64,000 bases of DNA from Citrus sinensis (taxonomy: Eukaryota; Streptophyta; Magnoliopsida; Sapindales; Rutaceae). This document shows, piece after piece, positions 1 through 10,038 of the stretch. Numbering within the stretch: position 1 is the stretch's first letter; every line of letters begins with the position of its first letter. The notes under the pieces are model-generated. The model made no database searches, was not told the origin of the DNA, and saw nothing but the letters and a program-made list of their open reading frames with translations. The position numbers and the translations under genes are program-made. The DNA lies in NCBI RefSeq assembly GCF_022201045.2, contig NC_068558.1, positions 8,151,501-8,215,500 on the forward strand. The letters are read 5' to 3'.

Positions 1-575
1 ACATAACAAATATAAATCAGTAACATTATTTTAATGTGAATATGCACTAGGATGATCTATATTAGAAGACCCCATATAAAAAAATAGATTGGAAAAAAAA
101 GATCAACCCCTCATAATGCAAAGTCAGTACATATGCAGAAACAGATGCAGCAACAAGAATCTAAGACAATAATAATAGGCCATGAATTGAGAGAAAGAAG
201 TCTCACAGAACAAGACCACTCTGCACCCTCAACTTCACATAAATGTGGTGCAACAAATAACACAACACCAAGCGTACATGTTAGAAATTAATAAAAGTAT
301 ATACAAGTTCATAAGTATATGGTTAACATAAAACCTTGCAAATTCCAGGGCAAATTCACGAAATGAATGCAGATTTATGCTTGACTGCGATCTAATTTCG
401 ACATGATTGTCACTCATTGGAATGACATGCGGAATCTCATAGGATGAGAATTACAGCAGATACTAATCATTTGACAATTCTCTTAGTACACTCTTGTCCA
501 TAACATATTTGCAACAAATTCAAACATGCATTATGGGATGAGTTAGAAAGGAAAGGCAAATCGACAACAGCTTAC

Positions 576-1338
576 CAACAGCTCCAGCAATAAAATGTGC
601 CCAGTGGCCCCCAAGACTAGGATGCGATTCTTCAATCCACTTCTTAGTAGACTCTATAAAACCAAAGTATGTCGCTCCAGTTGCAAGGGATCCAGTAACA
701 CCAGGAGTAACACCTCTATAAAAGCCTACGAAGACGATCATTGCAAACAAAATCATGGATTGCATCAACAACTAATAGAAGAACTCCACATGATGGAAAT
801 TATCATTTGATAAAATACAAAACAATCGTGTACCTCGTAGTCCATCAGCAGCCCAAACTGATCGAACCATTTGCGATATGCTCTTTTGGTTCTGAAAGTA
901 ACAGAACCATTAATACACTATCACATGATAACAACATATCCACCATAATTGCAGCTAAAATCTTTTACATTTTGAATTTATACCTGACTTCCACTAAGAA
1001 TTGCTTGACTTTGAATCCGAGTCTTTACCGTATCAACAGGATGCATCATTCCTTCCCCAAATCCCCCGGCGATACCACCCCACAAGAACTCTCTCCACAC
1101 TCACCCACAGCAGAAACCAACAACAAAAAAAGAAATTAATAACATTTACATTAATTCTTTATTTTAAACATATAACACCAAAAAATTACATTAACACGAG
1201 ATTTAACTAAAATGAAACAGGGAAAAATATAGAGTAATAAATTAAATGAATACCAAAGAACTGATTTCCAGAAATGGGATTGGTGATATGTGATACAGGA
1301 GCTTGAAATTCGCTCGACGTGGGGCTACGATCCGCCAT
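576..1338 (-). CDS. Mitochondrial carrier family (SLC25) protein, 5' part
   Basis: Four exons on the minus strand: 1338 to about 1255, 1099-984, 891-834 and 725-576. They join in frame from the ATG at 1338. The product starts MADRSPTSSEF. Exon 2 carries the first carrier repeat signature, PVDTVKTRIQSQ, within a glycine-rich first helix (GGIAGGFGEGMMHP). Exon 4 encodes GFYRGVTPGVTGSLATGATY and the start of the second repeat (HFIAGAVG). Carriers of this family have three such repeats of about 100 residues and exchange solutes across the inner mitochondrial membrane. The sequence resembles the Arabidopsis At1g74240-type carrier from memory; the substrate is unknown. Exon 4 ends at a GT donor (575-574). 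I find no exon for the rest of repeat 2 down to base 1, so the gene continues beyond the left edge. Confidence 0.85.
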
Positions 1339-3026
1339 GGGAGCTTGGAGGGAGCTCGCTTTAGCTCTGTGTGGGTTAGGGTTTGTGGGTTTAAAGAGGG
1401 TGGGCTTGTTTTGAAATGTCCGCGCCTTGTTTACCTCTGCAAATTAATCAGAATGCTCATATTTTAATAAATTTTTTTATAATAAAAACACCCATGAAGT
1501 AAATTACCACTGCCAGAACAATTTACTACAATAAAAAATAACATTATTACTTTCTTTTTGGAAAAGAAATAACAGTATTACTTGAACATTCATTTATCGT
1601 GGTCATTCAAAATTGTCAATTCTTTTACTTTAAAATTTTTTTATTGTTTTGGTATTTTCATCAATAATTTTTTTTTTATTCAACTTTTATGATATACAAA
1701 GCAAGTTTTACATTATTTCATTGGAGTTGTAATTTGTAGATGTTGAATTTTTTTATATCACGAAAAGATAATAAGCATTATTTATGATTAAAAAGTCATG
1801 CAACTCTCCAGCAGAGAGTATAGCATTTTTTCATAAAGGGATTAATTTCGTATAGAGTGGTTATGGCACTGGTTGCTTGCAAATCAAAATATTAAATAAG
1901 GTTACTTTGTATGGTAGCCATTACCAGCCAAGCCATGAACATGAACGAGGAGATAAGACAGGTTATTGGTGAAATAAACAATGAATATAAAAAATAAAAA
2001 GAATTGGTTGTTTTGTTGTTTTTTCATAACTGATTTCTGACCAAATAATTTTTTATAAAAAACAGGTTTTCAAATTTAAATTATAAGTTCACCTAATGTT
2101 TGATGAGTGTGAATAGTATATAAAAGATAACTAATTAATAGGCTTTTATTTTAGTGGGAGAGCCTTTATACTTACAATACTGAGAGGAATGATTCAAATC
2201 TTCATAAAAATATTTAGGTGTTAGTATCAGACCTCCCGATTAATTAAGTAGAGACAGTTTTTACCTCACGAAATGTAAGTGGAGCGGACACCCTCGAATA
2301 TTAGAGAGGGTCTAAAGCAAATATTTTAAAAAAATATAACTCAGACTCTGAATTCTTTTTAAGTTGCAAATATGTTACAATGTAAAATATTATATAAAAG
2401 ATAAGCAATTTGAAAGACTTTTGTGAAGTTTTTAAAGAATATGTAGAGTAGAAATTACTTTTTTTTTTTAATTTATTAGATGAGTTTACAAAGTAATAAA
2501 ATGTTTAAAGTATTTTTAAAGTGTAAAAAATTTCATTCTTTATTTTATTATTTGTTAAAAAAATTTTATTTTCTAAATTTTTGGACTTGAAAAAATGGGC
2601 AATGGTAACTCAGTAACAATATTTTTTGAGCGCCGACTACAGATGTAGATGTAAATAAATTTCCATAAAAGCTCAATAAAATTGAAAATGTAAGATTAAA
2701 AACAATGAAATCTAATGGTCTGAACCTGAAGCAGCAATACATGGGTCAAAGCAAAACCGGCCGTTCCAGTAAAGACCGAGTTGAAACTGGAATGAGTTGG
2801 GACTTATGAACCAGAAAGCCAAGCGAAGCAACAGTAAACAGGTTAAGGGTGCAACGACATGAAGGTCATCGGGAGCTGCTTCTATGTTTTTAAATTGACA
2901 ATGCATTTGTGGGGCTATTTTATTCCTCAATTAAATTTAAGTGAAGGCAGTTTTCTCCCTTAGCCAATCGTGAAGAGTACACATCTCTCGAATATTTGTG
3001 AGGGTTAAAATTTGGACAGCGCTCCA
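1339..3026. other. Intergenic, AT-rich, with repeat fragments
   Basis: I see no gene here. The stretch is A/T-rich. At 2150-2320 and again at 2935-3026 there are related short repeats carrying a CCCTCGAATATT- or TCTCTCGAATATT-like core followed by GAGAGGGT or GTGAGGGT. They look like fragments of one SINE-like family. The second fragment is the site where the LINE inserted. Confidence 0.5.
2930..3026. repeat. SINE-like repeat split by the LINE
   Basis: The core TCTCGAATATTTGTGAGGG, followed by a short GGACAGCGCTCC tail, resembles the fragment near 2277-2315. The sequence after the far end of the LINE (from 8857, GATCCCAATAATAGTC) reads as the direct continuation once one copy of the 18-bp target duplication is removed. 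The family assignment is inference. Confidence 0.35.
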
Positions 3027-3044
3027 TTAGTATTGATGTAAGTT
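3027..3044. repeat. Target-site duplication of LINE, copy 1
   Basis: TTAGTATTGATGTAAGTT, identical to 8839-8856. It abuts the T run that is the reverse complement of the LINE A tail. Confidence 0.95.
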
Positions 3045-3073
3045 TTTTTTTTGAGAAGATAATTAAACTTTCA

Positions 3074-6000
3074 TTAAAGCAAACAAGAGAATACAGATTC
3101 CACATCAATTGGTAACGGCGCTGTCCATACAACATTTGAAAGACTCCTTAAAGCAAGCTTAGCCAAGGAGTGGGCATGAGCATTACATGATCTGGGTGTG
3201 TAATGGAAACTGATGTGCTGGAAATCCTTCCTTTGATCTTGAATTTCAGAAATCACCCAAACAATCTCTGTCTTGCTTCCCTCTTGGTTGTTAATCAACT
3301 TTGCTACATCTTGACAATCTGTCTCCACCATTAAAGAGCTAAGAGCTGCATTTTTTGCCACAACTAATCCCCATTCAACAGCTTCTGCTTCTGCAACCTT
3401 AACATCTCCAGAAAATTTTGTGGTCTTGACAGCAGCCACAATGATTCTGCTGTTTGAATCTCGGATTACAGCTCATAACCCTGCTATTCCTTTTTCATGA
3501 TTAATAGCGGCATCCACATTAGCCTTGAAAACATTTGCAGGGGGAGGGCACCACTTCTGGCTCTTCATTGGATTGTGCATTCCCCCTGATCCGTGCCCTT
3601 GCTGACTCACCCGTTTATAAGCCTCAACTACAGCCTCAGCTTTAGCCACCACTCGCCAGCAGTCCATCTTTTTGCCTTCAAAAATCCTGTTGTTCCTGCT
3701 ATACCATATGGCCCAGCAGTATGCAGCAAATATTTCTATGTCTGACTTGCTCATCTTCTTGGTTATCTCAAGCATAACATTCCACATATCTTGATTAGAA
3801 GCATCAGGGAAATGCATTTCAAAGGGAGCATGAATCCATACCTTCCTTGCAGCTTTACAGTGCACCAATGCATGTGATACGCTTTCCACTCCTTGTTTGC
3901 AGACTTGACAGTGAGGCTCTGCCAATATCTTCTTTTTCCATAGGTTCTCAGCAGTGGGCAATAGGTTTTGACCAGCTCTCCACATAAATATTTTGATTTT
4001 TTCTGGAAGTTGGAGGGTCCATAAACGGTTCCAGTGATTAAGGCCCTTGTAAGAACAACTAGGCTTATCAGGGTACTTCATTTTTAAAACTAGCTGATAC
4101 CCGCTTTTCACAGCATAAACTCCTTTTTTATCAAAGTGCCAGATTATCTCATCCATTCTCAGTTTTCTCGGCAGCTGAATTCTCAAAATCTCATTGGCAT
4201 CTTCTTCCCAGAACCACTGCTGCACCTTTCTGTGATCCCATTGATTTTCAGCATTAATAAACTCTGAGACTGTAGCTTCTGCTGGCAGATTTTGAATTGA
4301 TAGGGGCCTAAAAGTTTCAGGCCTTGGAATCCAATTATCCCTACAAATTAGAATCTGTTCACCATTGCCAATCCTCCACCAAATTCCTTTTTGCAGCACA
4401 TGTCTTCCCCACAATATGCTTCTCCATATGTAGGACGGATTATGACCAGTTTGAGCTCTCAAGAAGTCTGACTTTTGAAAATACCTAGCCTTCAACACTT
4501 TGGTAACCAATAAATGCGGGTATTGCAAAAGTCTCCATCCTTGTTTTGCCACTAAAGCCTGATTAAAACTAGACATCTCTCTAAATCCGAGGCCTCCTCT
4601 ACTCTTTGCTTGACTCATCTTTTCCCACCTTGCCCAATGGATTCCACGCTTGTCCTCTTTTGATCTCCACCAAAACTTCGCCATTGCCATCTGAATGTCA
4701 TCGCACAGCCGTATAGGAAGCTTAAAAACACTCATCGCATAGGCTGGAACCGCTTGAGCCACTGCTTTAATAAGGACTTCTTTACCACCACTCGAAAAAA
4801 ATTTATGCTGCCAGTTTGAAATCTTGCTCACCACTTTGAGTTTCACTTCATTAAAGAAGTTTTTCTTGTTTCTTCCAACCATAGAGGGCAAGCCTAGGTA
4901 TTTTTCGTGACTAGACACCACCTTAAGTTGAAATATCCCCTTGATTGCATTAACTCTGTCTGCTGGGATTTTGCCACTGAAAACCATAGACGACTTGTCA
5001 AAATTGAAGAGTTGACCTGAGGCTGCAGCATAGCATTCGAAGATCGCTTTGAGGGCCTTGCAACCATCCACTGAAGCTTTTATGAACACCAAACTGTCAT
5101 CAGCGAATAGTAAATGCGAAATAGTAATCTCCTTTCCAAATTTCAGCCCCTGGATTTGATGATTCTGCTCCGCTTGCAGCAATAAGTTGGAAAAAGATTC
5201 TGCACATAATATGAACAAATATGGGGACAGAGGGCAGCCTTGTCTAAGGCCTCTTTGCGGGTGAATCATGCCCTTGGGACTCCCATTTACAAGCACAGAG
5301 AAAGATGATGTAGTGATACAATTCATTATTAAATCTACCCAATTATTTGGAAACCCCAGCTTCGTCATTGTTTGTTTCAAAAACTCCCACTCCACCCTAT
5401 CATAAGCTTTGCTAATATCTAGCTTTAAAGCCACTAACCCATTTCTTTTCCCTTTACTGTGCCTAATTTTATGGAGACACTCATACCCAATAATAATATT
5501 GTCGGTGATGAGTCTATTGGGGATGAAAGCACTCTGAAACGGCGAAATGATTTGTTCAAGAATAGGCTTCATTCTATTTGCTATAACCTTAGCGATAATT
5601 CTATAAATTACATTGCAAAGGCTAATGGGTCTAAAATCAGTGACTTTTCTAGGCTTATGAACTTTTGGAATTAAAGCAATATAAGTGTGGTTTAACGAAG
5701 TTAAGTTACCTCGTTCATTCAGAATGTGTAAACAAGTTGAAATAACTCCACACTCCACTGCTTGCCAATGCTTCTGAAAAAAGACAACAGGAAGTCCATC
5801 CGGGCCAGGTGCCTTTGTGGGGCACATTTGGTTCAGAGCCTCCGAAATCTCCTCAGCTGTAAACGGCTGATTCAGATGATTCTTCATGGTTTCATCTATC
5901 TTTGGCAACAATCCATCTAAGGCAGCATCTATTTGAGCTTGGTTTGGCCTTGAAGAAGTGAAAATCTCTTGAAAGTACTCACAAAATTCAGCTTCCACTT

Positions 6001-7192
6001 CAGCTTCCTCTTCTGTCCAGCGCCCTTGTTTATCATCGATCCCCCAAATTTTGTTCTTTCGCTTCCTTGCTGAAGCCTTTAAATGGAAGAACTTTGTGTT
6101 TTTGTCTCCCTCTTTTAACCAGTCAGCCCTTGATCTTTGCTTCCAATACATTTCTTTATCAATCAACAAATTATTGATTCGCCTCTCCAACTTTTTAATT
6201 TCATCTCCGCTGACGTAATGATCATAATTCTGTTTCAACCTTTGTAGCTGCTCCATCGTCTGCTTTAGCTCTTTTTCTCTTTCCCCGAACTCTTGCCTGC
6301 TCCACCATTTAAGCTTAGCCATAGAACTTTTGGCGGATTTTTGAAATTGAAGCACTGGACTCTCGAATTTCCAATTCCCTTGACTGCTCCATTCCTCTTG
6401 AACAATGCTCTTGCACATATCATAGGCACTCCACATATCCTCGTAATGAATCCTCTGAGGTGCCTTCCTCTCATAGCGGACACTTTTACCTCTTTCTCGA
6501 ACTTCCATCAACACTGGGCAGTGGTCAGAACTCACGGTTAAGAGATTCGTTGCTGCATAATCATAAAAGCTATTAACCCAATCTCGACTACATAGGAACC
6601 TGTCCAGTCTCTCCTCAACAAGAAGAGGGCCAAATCTCCGGTTAGACTAAGTAAAAGGGTAGCCTATGCAACCTAAATCCACCAAATTACAGGCTTGAGC
6701 AGCCTCTTTGAAACTAGCCATCATACTCAAATTTCGATCCTTCCCCCCACATTTCTCATTTGGACTTAAAATTTCATTGAAATCGCCGAAGCATAACCAC
6801 GGGAGATTAGACAAACCTGACAGCCTTCGAAGTAGCGTCCAAGTGTGATGTTTTTGCTGCATTTCTGGGTGTCCGTATATCCCCGTGCATCTCCATTGCT
6901 TTCCATTCTCCAGCTGAACTACAGCATCTATGTGGTGATTACTATATGAAGTGATAGTTACAAGGACCTCGGCATTCCAACATAACGCTAGCCCTCCTTT
7001 TAAGCCCATCTTATTTACAGCAAAACAATTCTCAATACTTAGCCTTCTACACTCCTCTCTAGCTTGCGCAGCCCGCAACTTAGTTTCACAAAAAAACAAA
7101 ATCTGAGGTTTGTGCGTTTGGAGAATATTCTTTACTTCTAGGCGCGCCCGGGTATTCCCCAGCCCCCGGACGTTCCAACTTAAAATTTTCAT
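3074..7192 (-). pseudogene. LINE ORF2: endonuclease, reverse transcriptase, RNase H
   Basis: One frame of 1,373 codons starting at ATG 7192 (MKILSWNVRGLGN). The N-terminal APE-type endonuclease shows FFCETKL, GIYG, CFGDFNEI and SSDHCPV. The reverse transcriptase has FRPISLCNVIYRI, LDISKAYDRVEW, RGLRQGCPLSPYLF and the catalytic LLFADDS box. Then come a zf-RVT zinc-binding segment (CQVCKQG...HALVHC) and a C-terminal RNase H-like domain (NVDAAIN, EAEAVEWGL, ETDCQDV, NAHAHSLAKLA). Two in-frame stops interrupt it: TAG at 6647-6649, where a Trp codon TGG is expected (FT-stop-SNRRFG), and TGA at 3473-3475, probably once GGA (GL-stop-AVIRDS). No frameshift is seen. It would nick target DNA and copy the element RNA, but this copy should not make a full protein. 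Confidence 0.93.
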
Positions 7193-7338
7193 GGCTCCCG
7201 GCGGGGCTGCTCCCCAGCCACCGCCGATACATCTTGTTGCATATCTGCTGCATCTTCACTTACCACAACTTCTGGATTTTCCCAAGTTGATGTAGTTTTA
7301 GTTGCAGGGGAATATGACTGAGGTTTGTTAGTTAGAGG

Positions 7339-8679
7339 CTAACTTGAGCTCGTGAGTTTTGATCGTTTCTTTTCCGGGCTTAGATCACCACTCTCGGTTC
7401 TAGGCCTTTTAGTCACAATTACCTCAGTTGCATTTTTTTCACCACTTGTTGCATTTCTAGCTTTAGACTTCCACTTCTTTCTTTTGGGCTTCAGTGCGAC
7501 ATCCCTCAGCCCATTTATCTTTTCTTCGTTGTCATTCTCCTTTTGAGCTTGCAGGGGCTTTTTGGTAATCCATTCCACCAGGTTTCCTCTCTCATTTTCA
7601 ACCTCAGTTTCCTTCCCGCCACTCTTTCCCTCTTTTTTGCACAGAGTTCTAGTTGAGTCCATGATACCAGCTATGTTAGCTTGCACCTTACTGCTTGTCA
7701 GCGGCTGCCTCAATTCATCAGTATTGTGCATTGATTGCCCTTCACCTACTTTTGCCACATGTTGGCCTCTCATTTGTTCTACATTGTTGTTTTGTTCAGC
7801 ATGGGTTGCCCCTGACCCGCTTCCACCATCCGGGTTGGGTTGCAAGTGTTGCAGTTGCTGTTGTTTCAAATTTGAAGGTGAAAGGTCTGGTTTGTTGTGC
7901 TCTTTACTCCATGCCCCTTTATCTCTATTAAGCTTTGCTCTCTCAGCTGCGGTTTTGGCCTTCAACCAGCTCCCATATGGCAATTTATCCTTTGGCTGTC
8001 CTCGGTACTTAAGGCATTCTCTGTATTGATGTCCTAAGATGCCACAACAAAAGCAGAAATCTGGCAATCTCTCATACACCACTGCCATTGGAATCTTCTT
8101 CTTATCTTCTTCTTCAATGAACAAGATTTTTTTAAGGGGATGCGTAACGTTTACCGAAATTCTTAATCGAGCATATAGCCCGATGCACTCCCCATCGTCA
8201 TCCGTTTCAATCTCCTCAACATCTCCAATCTTCTCTCCGAGTTTTTGGATGGTGCCTTTATGCATACACATAAGGGGCACATTGTGGATTTGTACCCAAA
8301 AGGACGCATGTGTGAACTGTTGATCATGAACATCTCCTATGCCCTTCGGTTCTGTCATAACAATCAACGCCCCCGCAAAGTGCCAAGGCCCTCCCGTGAA
8401 TACTCTCTTTTTTTCCTCTTCTGAGTTGAATTTGAAAATGAAAATGTTGTTTCCTACACTCTCCACCTTGAATTCTTTAATGGTTCTCCACACTTGTTGC
8501 AGTGCAGCTCTCAATCCTTCTGTGTTAATTCCTTTATTTAGCACAACTTTACCCACCAAACAATTTGCAACAAGCTTCAATCCTGTTTCTCTCATGCTGC
8601 CTAACATCGTAATCTTATCTTTCTCCTCTTCCTGCAAAGTTCTAGCACTGCACTTTCGGACGAGTTCCTCTGTATCCAT
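7339..8679 (-). CDS. LINE ORF1, gag-like RNA-binding protein
   Basis: An open frame of 446 codons from ATG 8679 (MDTEELVRKC). Residues about 30-200 fit the plant DUF4283 domain (GGPWHFAGALIVM, ASFWVQIHNVPL). A CCHC knuckle follows at C209, C212, H217 and C222. The C-terminal third is low-complexity and charged: a Gln/Asn-rich stretch, then a lysine-rich tail with KPKRKKWKSKAR. In plant L1 elements this protein coats the element RNA. It lies upstream of ORF2 with a 146-bp spacer. This copy has no stop or frameshift, so it could still be translated if transcribed. Confidence 0.9.
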   Translation of the reverse strand: MDTEELVRKCSARTLQEEEKDKITMLGSMRETGLKLVANCLVGKVVLNKGINTEGLRAALQQVWRTIKEFKVESVGNNIFIFKFNSEEEKKRVFTGGPWHFAGALIVMTEPKGIGDVHDQQFTHASFWVQIHNVPLMCMHKGTIQKLGEKIGDVEEIETDDDGECIGLYARLRISVNVTHPLKKILFIEEEDKKKIPMAVVYERLPDFCFCCGILGHQYRECLKYRGQPKDKLPYGSWLKAKTAAERAKLNRDKGAWSKEHNKPDLSPSNLKQQQLQHLQPNPDGGSGSGATHAEQNNNVEQMRGQHVAKVGEGQSMHNTDELRQPLTSSKVQANIAGIMDSTRTLCKKEGKSGGKETEVENERGNLVEWITKKPLQAQKENDNEEKINGLRDVALKPKRKKWKSKARNATSGEKNATEVIVTKRPRTESGDLSPEKKRSKLTSSS

Positions 8680-8838
8680 TCTGCAAACTGACTTCTATTG
8701 TTTCGAATGTTATCTTTGGAATACCTACCCACTCAACAAGTGAGTGACCGATGAGTCATGGCAACTCATTTTCCTCTCATTCTTAGTACCCCTTTCAGAA
8801 AGAAAGAGAGCACTGTAGAAAAGAGACCAGCTCAGGCT

Positions 8839-8856
8839 TTAGTATTGATGTAAGTT
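8839..8856. repeat. Target-site duplication of LINE, copy 2
   Basis: TTAGTATTGATGTAAGTT, identical to 3027-3044, directly next to the 5' end of the LINE. Confidence 0.95.
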
Positions 8857-10038
8857 GATCCCAATAATAGTCTGATTTATAAATATCAGTTATAATCTCA
8901 TGTAATATGAGTTGTAATTTGAGCAATAGTCTCATGTAATAAAAAAAAAATTGACAATTTGACGCACCAAATTAATGTAAAACATAGCAATCAAATGGTC
9001 AAAAGTCCTGAAGAGTTTGTTGGTTTTTTGGTTGGCATGATCAAGAGCTATACCCAAAGCAGGTTCGTTGGCACGTAAGCAAAGGTGGTAATTTAGGTCA
9101 CGATACAAAATTAACAAATTATAATTGATGTAAAATAATATAATTGATACTTGTGTCATCCATTTAATAGACATGTGATGATCACATCAATTCATCGATT
9201 GATAAATTTGTTTGAGACATAAATAATTATTCTTATTTTGTTGTTATCTTGTGTTGTAGATGAATTTTTTTTGGTAACAATTCTAACTAATGTAACACGA
9301 ATGTACTATCAGTGACAATAGATATATAATGTTTGAAACCAACACATGATTGTTCATCTAATATAACATAATATGAATTTTTTATCTCAATTCTCAACCT
9401 TATAAACACAACAAATTTTTATGATACCAAATTTTTTTAATATATTAAATCATCTTATATTCGAAAATAACATTGAGCCCCAATTAATATAGATTTGAGC
9501 TCGATATAACCATTAAAGTAACAAAATTCTCCCAACAAGTATTTAATGCAAATGCATTCTCAAATCTCAAATTGTGAATTTTAATTAAGTTAAAATAGTT
9601 TCATACCAATTAATCTTCGCGCTTGTTAATTTTATGATACAAAACTTTAATAATACGAATAATCACATATACCGGTAACAAATATCGCACATCATCACAA
9701 CTCAGTCACATAATTTATAAATATACCTTAGTGATTTTCTTTTCTTTTCCTTAAATATGTCTCTATTTTTAATATTTTATTAAACCTTGAGTAATTAAAA
9801 CATAAAATCAACACGATCAAATTTTCCAACTGATAAAAACGGCACCGTTAGGTTATCTATCTCGTACCACGCCAACCCCTTCAGGTCATTACAGTCCCCA
9901 AATCGGCAAAAGTGAAAATAGGTGAAATTTGTTCGACACCTGAGCTCGCACGACCCAAACAGAACATAAAGCTTTGGATCTGCAGCGTTCAAAATAAAAT
10001 ATTTCTAGGGTTTCCTACGACGACGGTTCATCAGAAAA
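8857..10038. other. Intergenic and upstream region of the ATP synthase gamma gene
   Basis: AT-rich. The first 90 bases continue the SINE-like repeat split by the LINE. I see no coding signal. The 5' UTR of the gamma-subunit gene should lie within roughly the last 100 bases. Confidence 0.5.

Larger units (their letters stand above)
3045..8838 (-). mobile_element. L1-type LINE retrotransposon, near full length
   Basis: A 5.8-kb non-LTR element on the minus strand. Order from its 5' end: 5' UTR of about 160 bp (8838-8680), ORF1 (8679-7339), a 146-bp spacer, ORF2 (7192-3074), about 20 bp of 3' UTR, and an A tail seen as ten T at 3043-3052. An exact 18-bp target-site duplication, TTAGTATTGATGTAAGTT, flanks it at 3027-3044 and 8839-8856. 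Perfect flanks, an open ORF1 and only two in-frame stops in ORF2 suggest a recent insertion by geological standards. The order gag-like ORF1, then endonuclease, reverse transcriptase, zf-RVT and RNase H, is typical of plant L1 elements. Confidence 0.95.

Noticed and set aside
2712-2930. Open frame of 72 codons (-) left of the LINE
   Set aside because: No motif, and it lies in repeat-rich sequence; probably chance.
7562-8029. 155-codon plus-strand frame across LINE ORF1
   Set aside because: It is antisense to the well-supported ORF1, whose composition explains it.
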